From contig KV918871.1 in the NCBI GenBank assembly GCA_002049455.2, forward strand, positions 158,282-222,281: DNA of 64,000 nucleotides. Direction: 5' to 3'. Numbering within the stretch: the stretch's first letter is position 1; the number at the start of each line of letters is the position of its first letter. Positions 45,583 through 59,905 of this stretch are shown here, piece after piece. The DNA is from Porphyra umbilicalis (Eukaryota > Rhodophyta > Bangiophyceae > Bangiales > Bangiaceae). The notes under the pieces were generated by a model. The model searched no databases, was not told the DNA's origin, and saw nothing but the letters and a program-made list of their open reading frames with translations. Made by a program: the position numbers and the translations under genes.

Positions 45583-45950
45583 GAGCGTCTCCACCAATGG
45601 CTCCAAACGTCCAAAGAGACGAACGTGGCACCGCTTGGCCGTTTGGACGGATGGAGCACTGGTGGCTGGGATCCGCTCCAAAACTAGGGTGTGACCGGGC
45701 TGTGACGGCCTATAAATAGACCGGTTCACATTTTCTAATCCCTTAATACATCTCGTGGTGGCCTCGCGGGATCGCCCTTCTTTTGGAGCTTGAACGGCAG
45801 CGCCACTCCAAACAGGCCTGTTTGGAGACGCCCCGAGTCGTTTGGCCAACCCCTGGTTCCCTGTTCGGACCACGAAAGCCGATGGAAAGCGTGACCCGTT
45901 GCTTGCAGACAGTTGCAAGACGATCTGGCAGTCATGGAGATTCTCTGTAG

Positions 45951-46593
45951 TTCCCTGACCTTTAGGACAGGGTGCTCTCAAAGTGTAGTGATGCACACAG
46001 ATACTTAGATCAAGGGACTTACTCTCGGTTTCAGAGATGGCAGACTGCATTCGTGTCCTCAGGGATCTGAGGGCGTGCCAGTGTTGGAAGGGTCGCGATG
46101 ACGATAAAAGCGAATGGAAGTACGTGGCAAAGAAGGACTGTCCGGCCACAGGGGTCATAGGGCTCGGACGGCGCCTGTCCCCCTGCCCCCCCCCACCGCT
46201 CCGAGTTGCGCGGGGCGACCGCGCGCAGCGACTTCGAGGGTTCGACGCGCCCGCGATGACCCGCGGGTGATCGTGCCTGCGCGCCAGCTTCTGTTGCGGC
46301 GGCTCGTCGGCAGTTTCTGACGCCGTCTAGCGGCGCGGTTAAAGGCGCCCCGTCGCGCGGCAGTCGGTCCCACCCGCCCGCCCGTGCGCCGTGTCGGCCG
46401 CCCCGCTCGCCGTGCGCAGGTATGCTGTGCGGCGGAGTGACAGCCCCTCCCTTGGGCGTCGCGCGACGCCGGCGGGCCGCCGCCGCTGCGGTGGCGGCGG
46501 CGGAACCCCTTTCCCCGGCCCACGTTATCCCCGCCACGACAACGTGGCTGTACGTGCCCTGAAGGCCAGGGTATTGCACGCACGTGCCTGGAA
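45951..46593 (+). mobile_element. Insertion B1 (643 bp), no target duplication
   Basis: Begins TTCCCTGACCTTTAGGACAG and ends CACGTGCCTGGAA. Empty site in sister copies: CTGTAG|TGCATC. It lacks about 65 bp near its 3' end compared with B2 and B3. Confidence 0.85.
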
Positions 46594-46607
46594 TGCATCT
46601 GTGGGAA

Positions 46608-47312
46608 TTCCCTGGCCTTTAGGACAGGGTGCTCTCAAAGTGTAGTGATGCACACATATACTTAGATCAAGGGACTTGCTCTCCGTTTCAGAGGTGGCAG
46701 TCTGCATTCGTGTCCTCAGTGATCTGAGGGCGTGTCAGTGTTGGAAGGGTCGCGATGACGCTAAAAGCGAATGGAGTTACGTGGCAAAGAAGGACTGTCC
46801 AGCCACTGGGGTCATAGGGCTCGGACGGCGCCTGCCCCACTGGCCCCCCCCCACCGCTCCGAGCTGCGCGGGGCGACCGCGCGCAGCGACTTCCAGGGTT
46901 CAACGCGCCCGCGATGACCCGCGGGTGATCGTGCCTGCGCGCCGGCTTCTGTTGCGGCGGCTCGTCGGCAGTTTCTCACGCCGTCTAGTGGCGCGGTTAG
47001 AGGCGCCCCGTCGCGCGGCAGTCGGTCCCACCCGCCCGCCCGTGCGCCGTGTCGGCCGCCCCGCTCGCCGCGCGCAGGTACGCTGCGTGGCGGAGTGACG
47101 GCCCCTCCCGTAGGCGTCGCGCGACGCCGGCGGGCCGCCGCCGCTGCGGTGGCGGCGGCTGCACCCCTTTCCCCACCCCTCGTTACCCCCGCCACGTCAA
47201 CGTGGCCCGTGTGCGCTCGCGGCTGTGGAGCCGGCCGGCGAGCCCAGTGTCGATGCGTCGCCGAGCGCGCCACCGCCCTGAAGGCCAGGGTATTGCACAC
47301 ACGTGCCTGGAA
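46608..47312 (+). mobile_element. Insertion B2 (705 bp), no target duplication
   Basis: Begins TTCCCTGGCCTTTAGGACAG and ends ACGTGCCTGGAA. Empty site: GGGAA|TACTGG. The 5' end holds CCCTGGCCTTTAGG and its near-inverse CCTGAAGGCCAGGG lies 22 nt before the 3' end. Confidence 0.85.
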
Positions 47313-47366
47313 TACTGGCGTGCCACAAAAGAGGCCCACCGCCCGAGACGTCAAGGCGAGCCCAAG

Positions 47367-48082
47367 TTCCCTGGCCTTTAGGACAGGGTGCTCTCAAAGT
47401 GTAGTGATGCACACATATACTTAGATATAGGGACTTGATCTCCGTTTCAGAGGTGGCCGTCTGCATTCGTGTCCTCAGGGATCTGAGGGCGTGTCAGCGT
47501 TGGAAGGGTCGCGATGACGCTAAAAAGCGAATAGAGTTACGTGGCTGAGAAGGACTGTCCTGCCACAAGGGTCACAGAGCCCGGACGGCGTCTGCCCCTC
47601 TGCCCCCCCTCACCGCCCCGAGTTGCGCGCGGCGACCGCGCGCAGCGACTTCCGGGGTTCGACGCGCCCACGATGACCCGCGGGTGACCGTGCCTGCGCG
47701 CCGTCTTCTGTTGCGGCGGCGCGTCGGCGGTTGCTGACGCCGCCTAGCGGCGCGGTTTGAGGCGCCCCATCGCGCGGCGATCAGTCCCACCCGCCCGCCC
47801 GTGCGCCGTGTCGGCCGCCCTGCCCGCCGTGCGCAGGTGCGCTGCGCGGCGGAGTGACAGCCCCTCCTGTGGGCGTCGCGCGACGCCGGCGGGCCGCCGC
47901 CGCTGCGGTGGCGGCGGCGGCACCCCTTTCCCCGCCCCACATTCTCCCCGCCACGGCAGCGTGGCTGTACGTGCCCCCGTGCGCGCTCGCGGCTATGGAG
48001 CCGGCCGGCGTGCCCGGTGTCGATGCGTCGCCGAGCGCGCCACCGCCCTGAAGGCCAGGGTATTGCACGCACGTGCCTGGAA
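47367..48082 (+). mobile_element. Insertion B3 (716 bp), no target duplication
   Basis: Begins TTCCCTGGCCTTTAGGACAG and ends GCACGCACGTGCCTGGAA, where GCACGCACGTGC can form a short hairpin. Empty site: CCCAAG|(T/C)TTGAG. Confidence 0.85.
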
Positions 48083-48102
48083 TTTGAGACGTGATCTGCT
48101 TA

Positions 48103-48653
48103 GAGCATCTCCACCAATGAAGCCAACCGTCCAACCCAACGGCCACGTGTAGGCAACGTGTGGCCCTGCTACTGGCTCTCCAACCGCTGGGCCAAAACTA
48201 GGCACATCACGTCTCAATCTTGGGCCGCTGTAGGCGCTCCCAGACGGTGGGCCTCATTTGTGGCGGCCCAAGCATCCGCCATCGTCCCACCCTGGATCTG
48301 CTCCGATCACAGAGCATCTCGGGACTGTGTGATCGCCACGGGTCAGCCATCCTATTGGCGTTGGATGGCCACGTTCGGAACCATGTTTTGGCGCAGCGCT
48401 TTGGAGCGCCGCCAAACGGGCCTGTTTGGACCTCGGTGCCGTTTCGCTGCCGTTGAAGCTCCAAAACTAAGCAATCGCGCGGCCCCACACGAGACCGATT
48501 AGAAGACTAGAATATGTGAGGAAGGGCTATTTTCGGACCGTCACACCCAAGTTTTGGAGCTCGACCCAGCCACCATTGCCCGGTTGGCCAAACGGAGCCA
48601 CGTTTGGCCACGTTTGGAGTTTTGGACTGTTGGCTCCATTGCTGGACACGGCC
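48103..48653. mobile_element. Harbinger-type MITE (copy D), diverged
   Basis: Left end GAGCATCTCCACCAATGAAGCC at 48103 after TTA. The right end near 48653 (GGCTCCATTGCTGGACACGGCC) is decayed. About 551 bp, the family's usual length. Confidence 0.7.
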
Positions 48654-48816
48654 TAAGGGATTAGAAAATGTGAACCGGTCTTTTTTTGGGCCGTCACAGC
48701 CCTGTCACACCCTAGTTTTGGAGCGGATCCCAGCCACCAGTGCCCCAACTGTCCAAACGGGCAAACGGTGCCACGTTTGGCTCTTTGGACGGTTGGAGCC
48801 ATTGGTGGAGACGCTC
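48654..48816. mobile_element. Partial MITE (copy F), one end only
   Basis: Matches the last 160 bp of copy C (ATTAGAAAATGTGAACCGG... to TGGTGGAGACGCTC). Its other part is missing, so rearrangement between inverted copies is likely. Confidence 0.65.
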
Positions 48817-48827
48817 TGATGCTCTGA

Positions 48828-48926
48828 GAGCATCTCTACCAATAAAGCCAACCGTCCAACCCAACGGCCACGTGTACACTTCGTGTGATACTGTCACTGG
48901 CTCTCCAAACGCAAAGCCAAAACTAA
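48828..48926. mobile_element. Partial MITE (copy G), cut by copy A
   Basis: Starts GAGCATCTCTACCAATAAAGCC after TGA and stops at CCAAAACTAA, where copy A begins. Confidence 0.65.
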
Positions 48927-49470
48927 GAGCATCTCCACCAACGGCTCCAACAGTCCAAACAGCCAAACGTGGCACCGTTTGGCCAACAGGGGCATTGATG
49001 GAGAAAGCGAGGTCCAAAACTAGTGTGTGACGGTGGTGTGACGGCCCAAAAATAGCACTCCTCACATTTTCTAATCTCTTAATGCATCTCGTGGTGGCCT
49101 CGCGGGATCGCCCTTCTTTTGGAGCTTGAACGGCAGCGCCACTCCTAACAGGCCTGTTTGGAGACGCCCCGAGTCGTTTGGCCAACCCCTGGTTCCCTGT
49201 TCGAACCACGAAAGCCAATGGAAAGCGTGCCCCGTGGCTTGCAGACAGTTGCGAGACGATCTGGCAGTCATGGAGATTCCCTGTAGTGCATCTGTGGGAA
49301 TACTGGCGTGCCACAAAAGAGGCCCACCGCCAGAGACGTCAAGGCGAGCCCAAGTTTGAGACTTGATCTGCTTAGTTTTGGCTCTATCTTTGGAGAGCCA
49401 GTGACAGCGCCACACGTTGCGCACACGTGGCCGTTCGGTTGGACGGTTGGCTCCATTGGTGGAGATGCTC
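48927..49470. mobile_element. Complete Harbinger-type MITE (copy A), 544 bp
   Basis: Ends are GAGCATCTCCACCAACGGCTCC and its imperfect inverse CCATTGGTGGAGATGCTC. The flanks are TAA (48924-48926) and TCA (49471-49473), one base short of a clean duplication. It holds all three empty sites of the B insertions. Confidence 0.8.
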
Positions 49471-49503
49471 TCAGCCTTTGAGAGCATCTCCACCAGCCTT
49501 TGA

Positions 49504-50054
49504 GAGCATCTCCACCAATGGAGCCAACCGTCCAACTCAACGGCCACGTGTGCAGAACGTGTGGTGCTGTCACTGGCTCTCCAAACGCAGAGCTAAAACT
49601 AAGCAGATCACGTCTCAAGCTTGGGCTCGTCTCGACGTCTCTGGCGGTGGGCCTCTTTTGTGGCACGCCAGTATTCTCACAGATGCACTACAGAGAATGT
49701 CCATGACTGCCAGATCGTCTCGCAACTGTCTGCAAGCCACGGGGCACGCTTTCCATTGGCTTTCGTGGTTCGAACAGGGAACCAGGGGTTGGCCATCGAC
49801 TCGGGGCGTCTCCAAACAGGCCTGTTTGGAGTGGCGCTGCCGTTTAACCTCCAAAAGAAGGGCGATCCCGCGAGGCCCCCACGAGATGCATTAACGGATT
49901 AGAAAATGTGAACCGGTCTATTTATGGGCCGTCACAGCCCCGTCACACCCTAGTTTTGGAGCGGATCCCAGCCACCAGTGCTCCAACCTTCCAAACGGCC
50001 AAACGGTGCCACGTTTGGCTGTTTGGACGGTTGGAGCCATTGGTGGAGACGCTC
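49504..50054. mobile_element. Complete Harbinger-type MITE (copy C), 551 bp, opposite orientation
   Basis: Ends are GAGCATCTCCACCAATGGAGCC and its imperfect inverse ending GGTGGAGACGCTC. Direct TGA copies (49501-49503 and 50055-50057) form a 3-bp target duplication. It confirms the empty sites of the B insertions in reverse orientation. Confidence 0.85.
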
Positions 50055-50247
50055 TGAGCGGGCGCCGTTCCCGGAGTGGTTCCCATTCCTGCGAGCAAAA
50101 GTGGGGCAAACACATGGTCCTCCGCGGCTGCCACCAGACCAGAGGTGAGTTTCCCCGTCGTGGGCATCACCGCTTTTATCGAGTGACGTGCCCAAAAGTA
50201 GTCCGGTTAGAATCTGGAGCCTCCGGGACCTCCGTACTGTATTGCTA

Positions 50248-50684
50248 ACCTCCAAAAAATGGCGGTTGCAGAGAGAAGGGAGGCAGAGCCGACGACACAT
50301 CATGGAAATGATGTCGGATTGGCTGTTCGACAAGCCACGATCGTACTATTGGCTGAGAGTTGCCGCCAGTAATCTTGCAAGCCAATCAACGTGTCTTGCA
50401 GGCGTCACGCAGAGCCATTGCAACCCACAATGAGATTTCCTGAGATTTTTGGGCCGCTTGCTTGGGCCTGAAGAGGGCATGGAGAGGGTTCTGGGCCAGA
50501 CCTGTGATTTGTCATGAGATCAACAAGTTTCTTCGGATTTCTTGAGATCCTGATGTGCGTTTCCAGTGCGCAGAGCTGCATGACGAGACTGTGTAAGGAT
50601 CTCACATCATTTCTAGCCTTTCCATCGGTCCATGTACGCTGTTGAATGATTGCAACCAATCTGCAACCGCCATTTTTTCGAGGT
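50248..50684. repeat. Inverted repeat pair, possible 0.44-kb element
   Basis: Arms 50248-50272 and 50660-50684 match at 24 of 25 positions (ACCTC(C/G)AAAAAATGGCGGTT...). No target duplication is evident and no gene lies inside. Confidence 0.65.
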
Positions 50685-51492
50685 CAGAAGTCAAGACCAT
50701 CTTGTTGGTTCCAGAAGAATGTAAGCACTGATCCCGCGAGGCGCGTGGATTGTGGCCACAGATGGCCTGCTTCCAGCCAATCGTACAGGCCGCAGAGCGT
50801 TCTCGATCGCCACGCATTCTGGACCTGTCATGGATCAACGAAAACGCGAGCAGATGGCCACCAGTAACTCGAAATATGAACTGTGCGCACCTTGCACCCA
50901 TAACCCGATATGTTTAAAGCTATCATCCTCTCCAATCGGTTTGACCGATCTCAAGTGCAATGAGGATCTTATCGTAACCATATGTGGCTCACGTTTTAAT
51001 CCAATTGATGTCGAAGAATTCCAGCAGCCAGCCACTGTTGCTGTGACGGATGGCACAGCGCCAGTCGCGCAAAAGCAGCCAGGACCCCAGGGCTCACTGC
51101 GGCCAGGGGCCCCGCCACAGTCAGGGCTTGCGCGGTCCCGCGGCCGTCCAGGCGACGCGGCCCCAGAGCCGTGACCCCCCCTCGCGTCCCTCACAGAGCG
51201 CCCTAGCCTCCCGGTCGTCGTGCACGGGCTTTCTCTGCCCTCAAGCAGCCAGCCGCCCCCTAGGGGGGCTAGCAGGGCCCTGCTGCAGCAGCCAGTGGGA
51301 GGCCAGCGTTGGCCTCCCACTGGCGCGCCGTCCCCGCCCCGTCGGGCCGTGAGCTGAGCGGCCGGGCCGGCGCGCACTCGCGCACCGCTCCGCTCTCCGG
51401 CGCTCGTTCCGCCGTGCCGCTCGCCGTCTCATCTTGGCCGCTCCGCACTCCCTCCCTGTGTCAGGTGCCCCCTGGTCGCAGTCGTCACGGTC
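50685..51492. other. No supportable gene
   Basis: ORFs of 70-180 codons have no domain. It holds the short hairpin listed at 51292 and a CAGCAGGGCCCTGCTG-type palindrome near 51272. Confidence 0.35.
51292..51323. repeat. Short perfect hairpin
   Basis: Arms CCAGTGGGAGGCCA and TGGCCTCCCACTGG (14 bp each) with loop GCGT. Confidence 0.8.
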
Positions 51493-52649
51493 ATCGTCAC
51501 GGCTGGCAGAATCCCCATCCAAACGGGTTTTAGATGGGCCTTGGATGTTGTCTCGTCACTCTTTGGTTGTTGACGGATGGGCTTCTCCTGCTCATCCAAG
51601 CCCATCCATCAGAGTTTTCGATGGGATACCGCTGGGCTTTGGATGGGCTTCGGATGCGCGTTTCCAGGCGATGGCGTGGTCCCCAGTTCCGCCCGGGAGT
51701 CCTTCGTGTCGAGGTGGCCCGCTCGAGAGACACCGTGTGATCCTCGGCAGGCTCGGCCGTTTCGTATTCAGAAACCCGATGTGAAACCAAAAGGCCATGT
51801 CATTGGCTACCAGTCGCACGTGGTTTGGCCACACCCGCGCAGCAGTTTGGGCCAATCCAATTGGTCTGCTGGAAGTATAAGTACGCTGTTCCAAAGCGTG
51901 CCAATTGCACGGGCCTCGGTTGCAGCCGGCCGTCCTCACGACCGACTCCGAATCCGACGAGGTGAAGTCGCGGCGGAAGCAGAGCTACAGCGTTCGTGAA
52001 TCGAGTGCCGTGTTGCCGGGCGGGCATCTGCGCGCGTGTCGAGGTCATCGGGCAGTCTCGTAACACACTGTGCAAGTGACGGAATTTTTGCACTCTCAAA
52101 GCGAATAGCGGAGCGCAGCGTGGAGCACGGCGTTTCGCGATGTCACCGACTCATTACGATTTTCAAGGCCAAGTCATTTTCTGTCGCTGTCTGTCGGCGT
52201 GAACAAGACGACCGTCGGTCTGGTCGTGACGTCGACGGGGTGGACACAAGGTACAAGATTTGAATCTCAAGTACTGAGAAATATGGGAGCTGTATCGCAA
52301 AAAAGCAAGGGTTGACCTCGTGTCGCGGACGCCGCTGAGCAGGCGCACCAGATGGGAGCAGTACGGGGGCTACAGTTAGCAAGGGCCCGGCTCAAGAGTA
52401 GAAATGATGCTGGCCCAATGAGATGGCGTCATTTTTCCGTGGACGTGACGAGGGCCGGAAAGAAACGGCTGTGCTGCACATGAGTGCGGTGACTTTTGAC
52501 TGGCCTCGGTCGAGGAAGCCCATCCCAGTAACTCTTTGGATGGGGAATCGGGGGGCGCTCACAGACGTCAAAAATGCCCGTCCATCAGAGTTTTGGATAC
52601 GGATAGGCTTTGGATGGGGGCGGATGGGGATTCTGCCGGCCGTGACGAT
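51493..52649. mobile_element. 1.16-kb element with 28-bp inverted ends and CCATCCAAA subterminal repeats
   Basis: 51493-51520 and 52622-52649 are inverse complements at 27 of 28 positions (ATCGTCACGGC(T/C)GGCAG...). Inside each end lie direct and inverted copies of CCCATCCA/TGGATGGG. The block at 7018-7165 has the same words. No target duplication could be assigned and no transposase is inside. The right end is 290 bp before the PP2C start. Confidence 0.7.
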
Positions 52650-52938
52650 CTCTGGGCGGCCGCTGCCGCAGCGTCTTGCACCGCGCGCACCACCCCTGCT
52701 GTAGATGCACCCGTCCCTGTCTCCACCGCCGCTGTATCCGTCGCCGCGGCAACCGTTGGGACGTTGAAAAGGTGACTAGTGTCATTGCCTTGCTGGCGCT
52801 ACTACCGCCGCGACGCTTTCTTCTCGACGGTGGCCGCCCTAGTCAGTAGCGCTTCTCTTATTTGCGCCGCACACCTGCTGCAGCCACCCCGGCCACCTTT
52901 GTCGTTGCTGTCGCCGCCGCCGCCACTGCCACGGGGTC

Positions 52939-54147
52939 ATGACGGCCCCCACACAGGGGCCGGAGGGCCTTTCCATGTCCCAACGGCCACCGTCACAAAG
53001 AGCGTCTGCCGGGCGGTCGGCCGTTGTCAACGTCACCCCCTCCGCCCCCGCCGTCCCCCCCCCCGACCAAGCGCTCGTCCACGGGGTGTCGTCCCTCCAA
53101 GGAGAGCGGCCGACCATGGAGGACTGCCACATTGCCACCACCCACAAGGCGTCGCTGACGGCCCCGCTTGTCGGCATCTACGCCATTTTTGACGGTCATG
53201 GCGGGACGCTCGCGGCCGAAACTGCCGCCGCCTTTTTTGTCCCCCATCTGACCACCTCCACCGACCACTTTCCCGACGGGGACCTTGCGCTGGCGCTGAC
53301 CGCCACGACCGCCTCGTGCGAGCAGGCGGTGCTGGAGGCTTCCCGCTCGTCCCGCTCGTACGCTGGCAGCACGTTGACGGGAATAGTTGTTCGCCACTCC
53401 GAGCTGGTCTGCGTCAACGTTGGGGACTCGCGGGTCGTGCTCGGCCGCCGTGGCGGCACCGTCGCGGAGCCGCTGAGCGTGGACCACACGCCTGCCAACG
53501 CCGAGGAGGCAGACCGCATTACGAAGGCAGGCGGTTTTGTCAAGGACAACCGGGTTATGGGCAAGCTCGCTACATCCCGCTCGCTCGGCGATATGGACTA
53601 CAAGGAGCACCGGGGTATCCACTTCCCATCCACGACGGCGGGGGCGCACGGCCCGTTGGTGACAGCCACCCCTGATATCACGCGGGTCGTCCTACAGGAG
53701 GACGACGACTTTGTCATCTTGGCATGCGACGGCTTGTGGAGCGTCATTGCCAACAACAAGGCCGTGCGGTTGGTCGGCCGCGCCCTTCGCCGCTTCAATG
53801 ACGTGTCGGCGGCGGCGGACGCGCTCGCGCGGGCGGCGCTGCTGCGGGGTTCCACCGACAATGTGACGGTCATGGTTGTTGCGCTCGGCTGGACGCCTCC
53901 CTCCGCGTCGCCGGCGTTTGGTGGCAGGTTTTCGCTCCACGGCGGCAGCAGCACGACGGGGTCAACGACGGGCTCAGCGGGGGGGGTAGGCACCAGCCTC
54001 CGCAACGGCATGGCCGCGCTGTCGGCGCTGCGGAGCGCGCGGGGGGGGCAGGACGGGGGGCTCCTGAAGCGGACACCACTAAAGGGGTGGCGACGGAGGG
54101 AAGCCATGCGGGACGGCGACGTCGCTAGCGTCCCCGTGGCCCGATGA
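52939..54147 (+). CDS. PP2C-family Ser/Thr protein phosphatase (PPM)
   Basis: A metal-dependent phosphatase of 402 residues in one exon, starting at ATG 52939 (MTAPTQGPEGLSMSQ). The catalytic domain spans residues about 45-320. It carries the PP2C motifs in order: GERPTMEDCH (Arg and metal-binding Asp), AIFDGHGG (two metal ligands), YAGSTLTGIVV, VNVGDSRVVLG, LSVDHTP, GKLATSRSLGD, VILACDGLW and GSTDNVTVMVV (last Asp ligand). All key Asp residues are present, so it should be active. The C-terminal 75 residues are Gly/Ser/Ala-rich and then basic (KRTPLKGWRRR), of unknown role. No transmembrane segment or signal peptide is evident, so it is probably cytosolic or nuclear. The target is unknown. 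Its 5' flank includes the end of a transposable element. Confidence 0.95.
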   Translation: MTAPTQGPEGLSMSQRPPSQRASAGRSAVVNVTPSAPAVPPPDQALVHGVSSLQGERPTMEDCHIATTHKASLTAPLVGIYAIFDGHGGTLAAETAAAFFVPHLTTSTDHFPDGDLALALTATTASCEQAVLEASRSSRSYAGSTLTGIVVRHSELVCVNVGDSRVVLGRRGGTVAEPLSVDHTPANAEEADRITKAGGFVKDNRVMGKLATSRSLGDMDYKEHRGIHFPSTTAGAHGPLVTATPDITRVVLQEDDDFVILACDGLWSVIANNKAVRLVGRALRRFNDVSAAADALARAALLRGSTDNVTVMVVALGWTPPSASPAFGGRFSLHGGSSTTGSTTGSAGGVGTSLRNGMAALSALRSARGGQDGGLLKRTPLKGWRRREAMRDGDVASVPVAR

Positions 54148-58161
<4,014 letters not shown>

Positions 58162-59905
58162 CCGCCGCGCGCGGTCTGCGTTCCCGTACTGCGCCAATGT
58201 GGGCGCAGCTGCTGCCAGTGCTTCGCTCTGACTTGCTCTGTGTGGGATGCTCAGGTCGGGTGGGCTTTTGGCAGTGCGCCTACTGGTGTAGCATTGTGGA
58301 ACGAGCTGGCCACAGTGTTCGTCGGCTGCAGCCGTGACCACCGTACGGTATGACCGGCTGGGGATGCTGCTGTACTTGTCTTGTCGTTTTTTCTCTGTGC
58401 GAGCTCGGTGTTTCTACTGCACTTTGTGGCTTGGTGATGGCGACTCGCGGTCGTCTCCCGGACCCGTGTGCTTGTTTTCTGGGCGCGCATTGCATTGTCT
58501 CTGGCCTGGCTCGTTCATCATTCGCAACGGGCGTGGCTGCACCTAGCTGGTGCTCTAGGATTTTGTTTTTTTGATTTGTTTTCTCGTCCCGTTCTCCATT
58601 CGCGTAGCCGTGTTTGTAGTCGTCTGCATTGTCCTTGCCGAACACAGGGACCTGCTCGGTTATGCAGACGCTCAGCCGTCGAGACCCACGTTGGTCGCTC
58701 TCATTGGTCTGGCCGTTATTTGTTCGTGTCTCCGATGATAACAGAAGTACATTATCGTACGAGCACGCTCTGTACAGCAGCACGACTGCCGTGATCTCCA
58801 CGGGCCGTTACCTCTGTCATCATCATTTGCAAGCGCTCCTAGCTCCCTGAAGAAGACCATTGGAACGCTCCTTGACGTCCACGATCGTTTGCGATAATAC
58901 ATATGTGCTGCAGCCGCTTCTCGGATGCTGCGGGCACGGAAGTGCCCACTTGTGCTCCTTTGGTCTTTCCCAGTTTGGATGCATTGTGGTATCCATAGCT
59001 GAAGCGCTGGACATCCGTAGCCTCTCATATTGTCGAAAAGAAGCGTCGTAGATATTTTCTTTCAGTATTTAAAAACTTCCGGACTCCCTTGTTCGTACAC
59101 CGGTTCGCACGCCAAATAATCTACTCGAGACACCTGGGACAGCTTGGTCTCCTGCCGACCCTACGACGGACCCGGGCCGCCTGCGCGCGTCCTCCACGAC
59201 CATGTCGGGACGCACAGCTCGCCGTCCGCCGACTGACAATGGCGCCAGTGGGCGCACCCCCGTGCTCGTCGGTGATGCGTACAGGCGTCGACGTCGGTGG
59301 CGACGCCGACCGCCCCGTCTGTACGTGGCCGCTGGCCCCGACCACGCCCACAATGGCGCGCCGGAACGGCGGCGGTGGCGGCGGCAGCGGCTGGGGCGGG
59401 GGGGGGTTGGGCCCCGGCGGCTGGTGCGTCCGGGTTGGAGACTGACGTTGCCCCAGTGCAGCAGGCCCGTCGTTGGCGCGCGCGGTTTCAGCCGTGACGC
59501 CTCGGCGTAGACCCGCCCACACGCGCTCCCGTGGCGCACGGTGGGGGTCACGGCCCGCGCAACCGCGCCCAGTGTCCGCCTTTTCCCTCTTGTTTCAGTC
59601 TTGGTACTGGTCTTCGGCTCTGCCCCGGCGGTGACAACCGCCGCCACCGCTGCTGCCGCCGGGAGTGCCGCCCCGTGCCGCGTCGTTTGCCTTTGGCCGC
59701 TGGCGTGCGGGTGCGGCGACACGGGACGCGCCGCCAACGCGACGGTGCGCGGTCCCGTCCCGCTCCCGCCCCATCCTCCTCCCTCGCCCCCGCCTCTGAG
59801 TCTGGCGGTGGGGCTGCCGCTCGCGGTTGGGGTCGTCCCCCCCCCCCGCAACCCCGCCCCCCCGCGCACGCGCGCGCGTCGGGCCGCGCGGTGCCCGCCG
59901 CTGCG
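58162..59905. other. Spacer between helicase and H+-pyrophosphatase; no gene
   Basis: ORFs exist but none is recognisable. From 59100 the sequence is strongly GC-rich, and the pyrophosphatase frame is open upstream to 59531 without an ATG. It should include the pump's promoter and 5' UTR. Confidence 0.4.

Larger units (their letters stand above)
45583..48102. mobile_element. Harbinger-type MITE (copy H), split by three insertions
   Basis: The copy starts GAGCGTCTCCACCAATGGCTCC at 45583, preceded by TCA. Its own sequence is present in four pieces: 45583-45950, 46594-46607, 47313-47366 and 48083-48102. Laid end to end these follow the order of the uninterrupted copies at 48927-49470 and 49504-50054. 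Three related insertions sit between the pieces. Its far end is interrupted by another MITE at 48103 after TTA. Confidence 0.85.

Noticed and set aside
45951..48082. Calling the three B units a tandem repeat array
   Set aside because: Host MITE sequence lies between them in the correct order, so they are three separate insertions.
45951..48082. A GGAA target duplication for the B elements
   Set aside because: It would fit the second site (GGGAA...GGAA) but not the first (CTGTAG) or third (CCCAAG).
46031..48152. Recurrent ORFs of 60-180 codons within the B insertions
   Set aside because: They differ in frame between the three copies and show no domain; the insertions appear non-coding.
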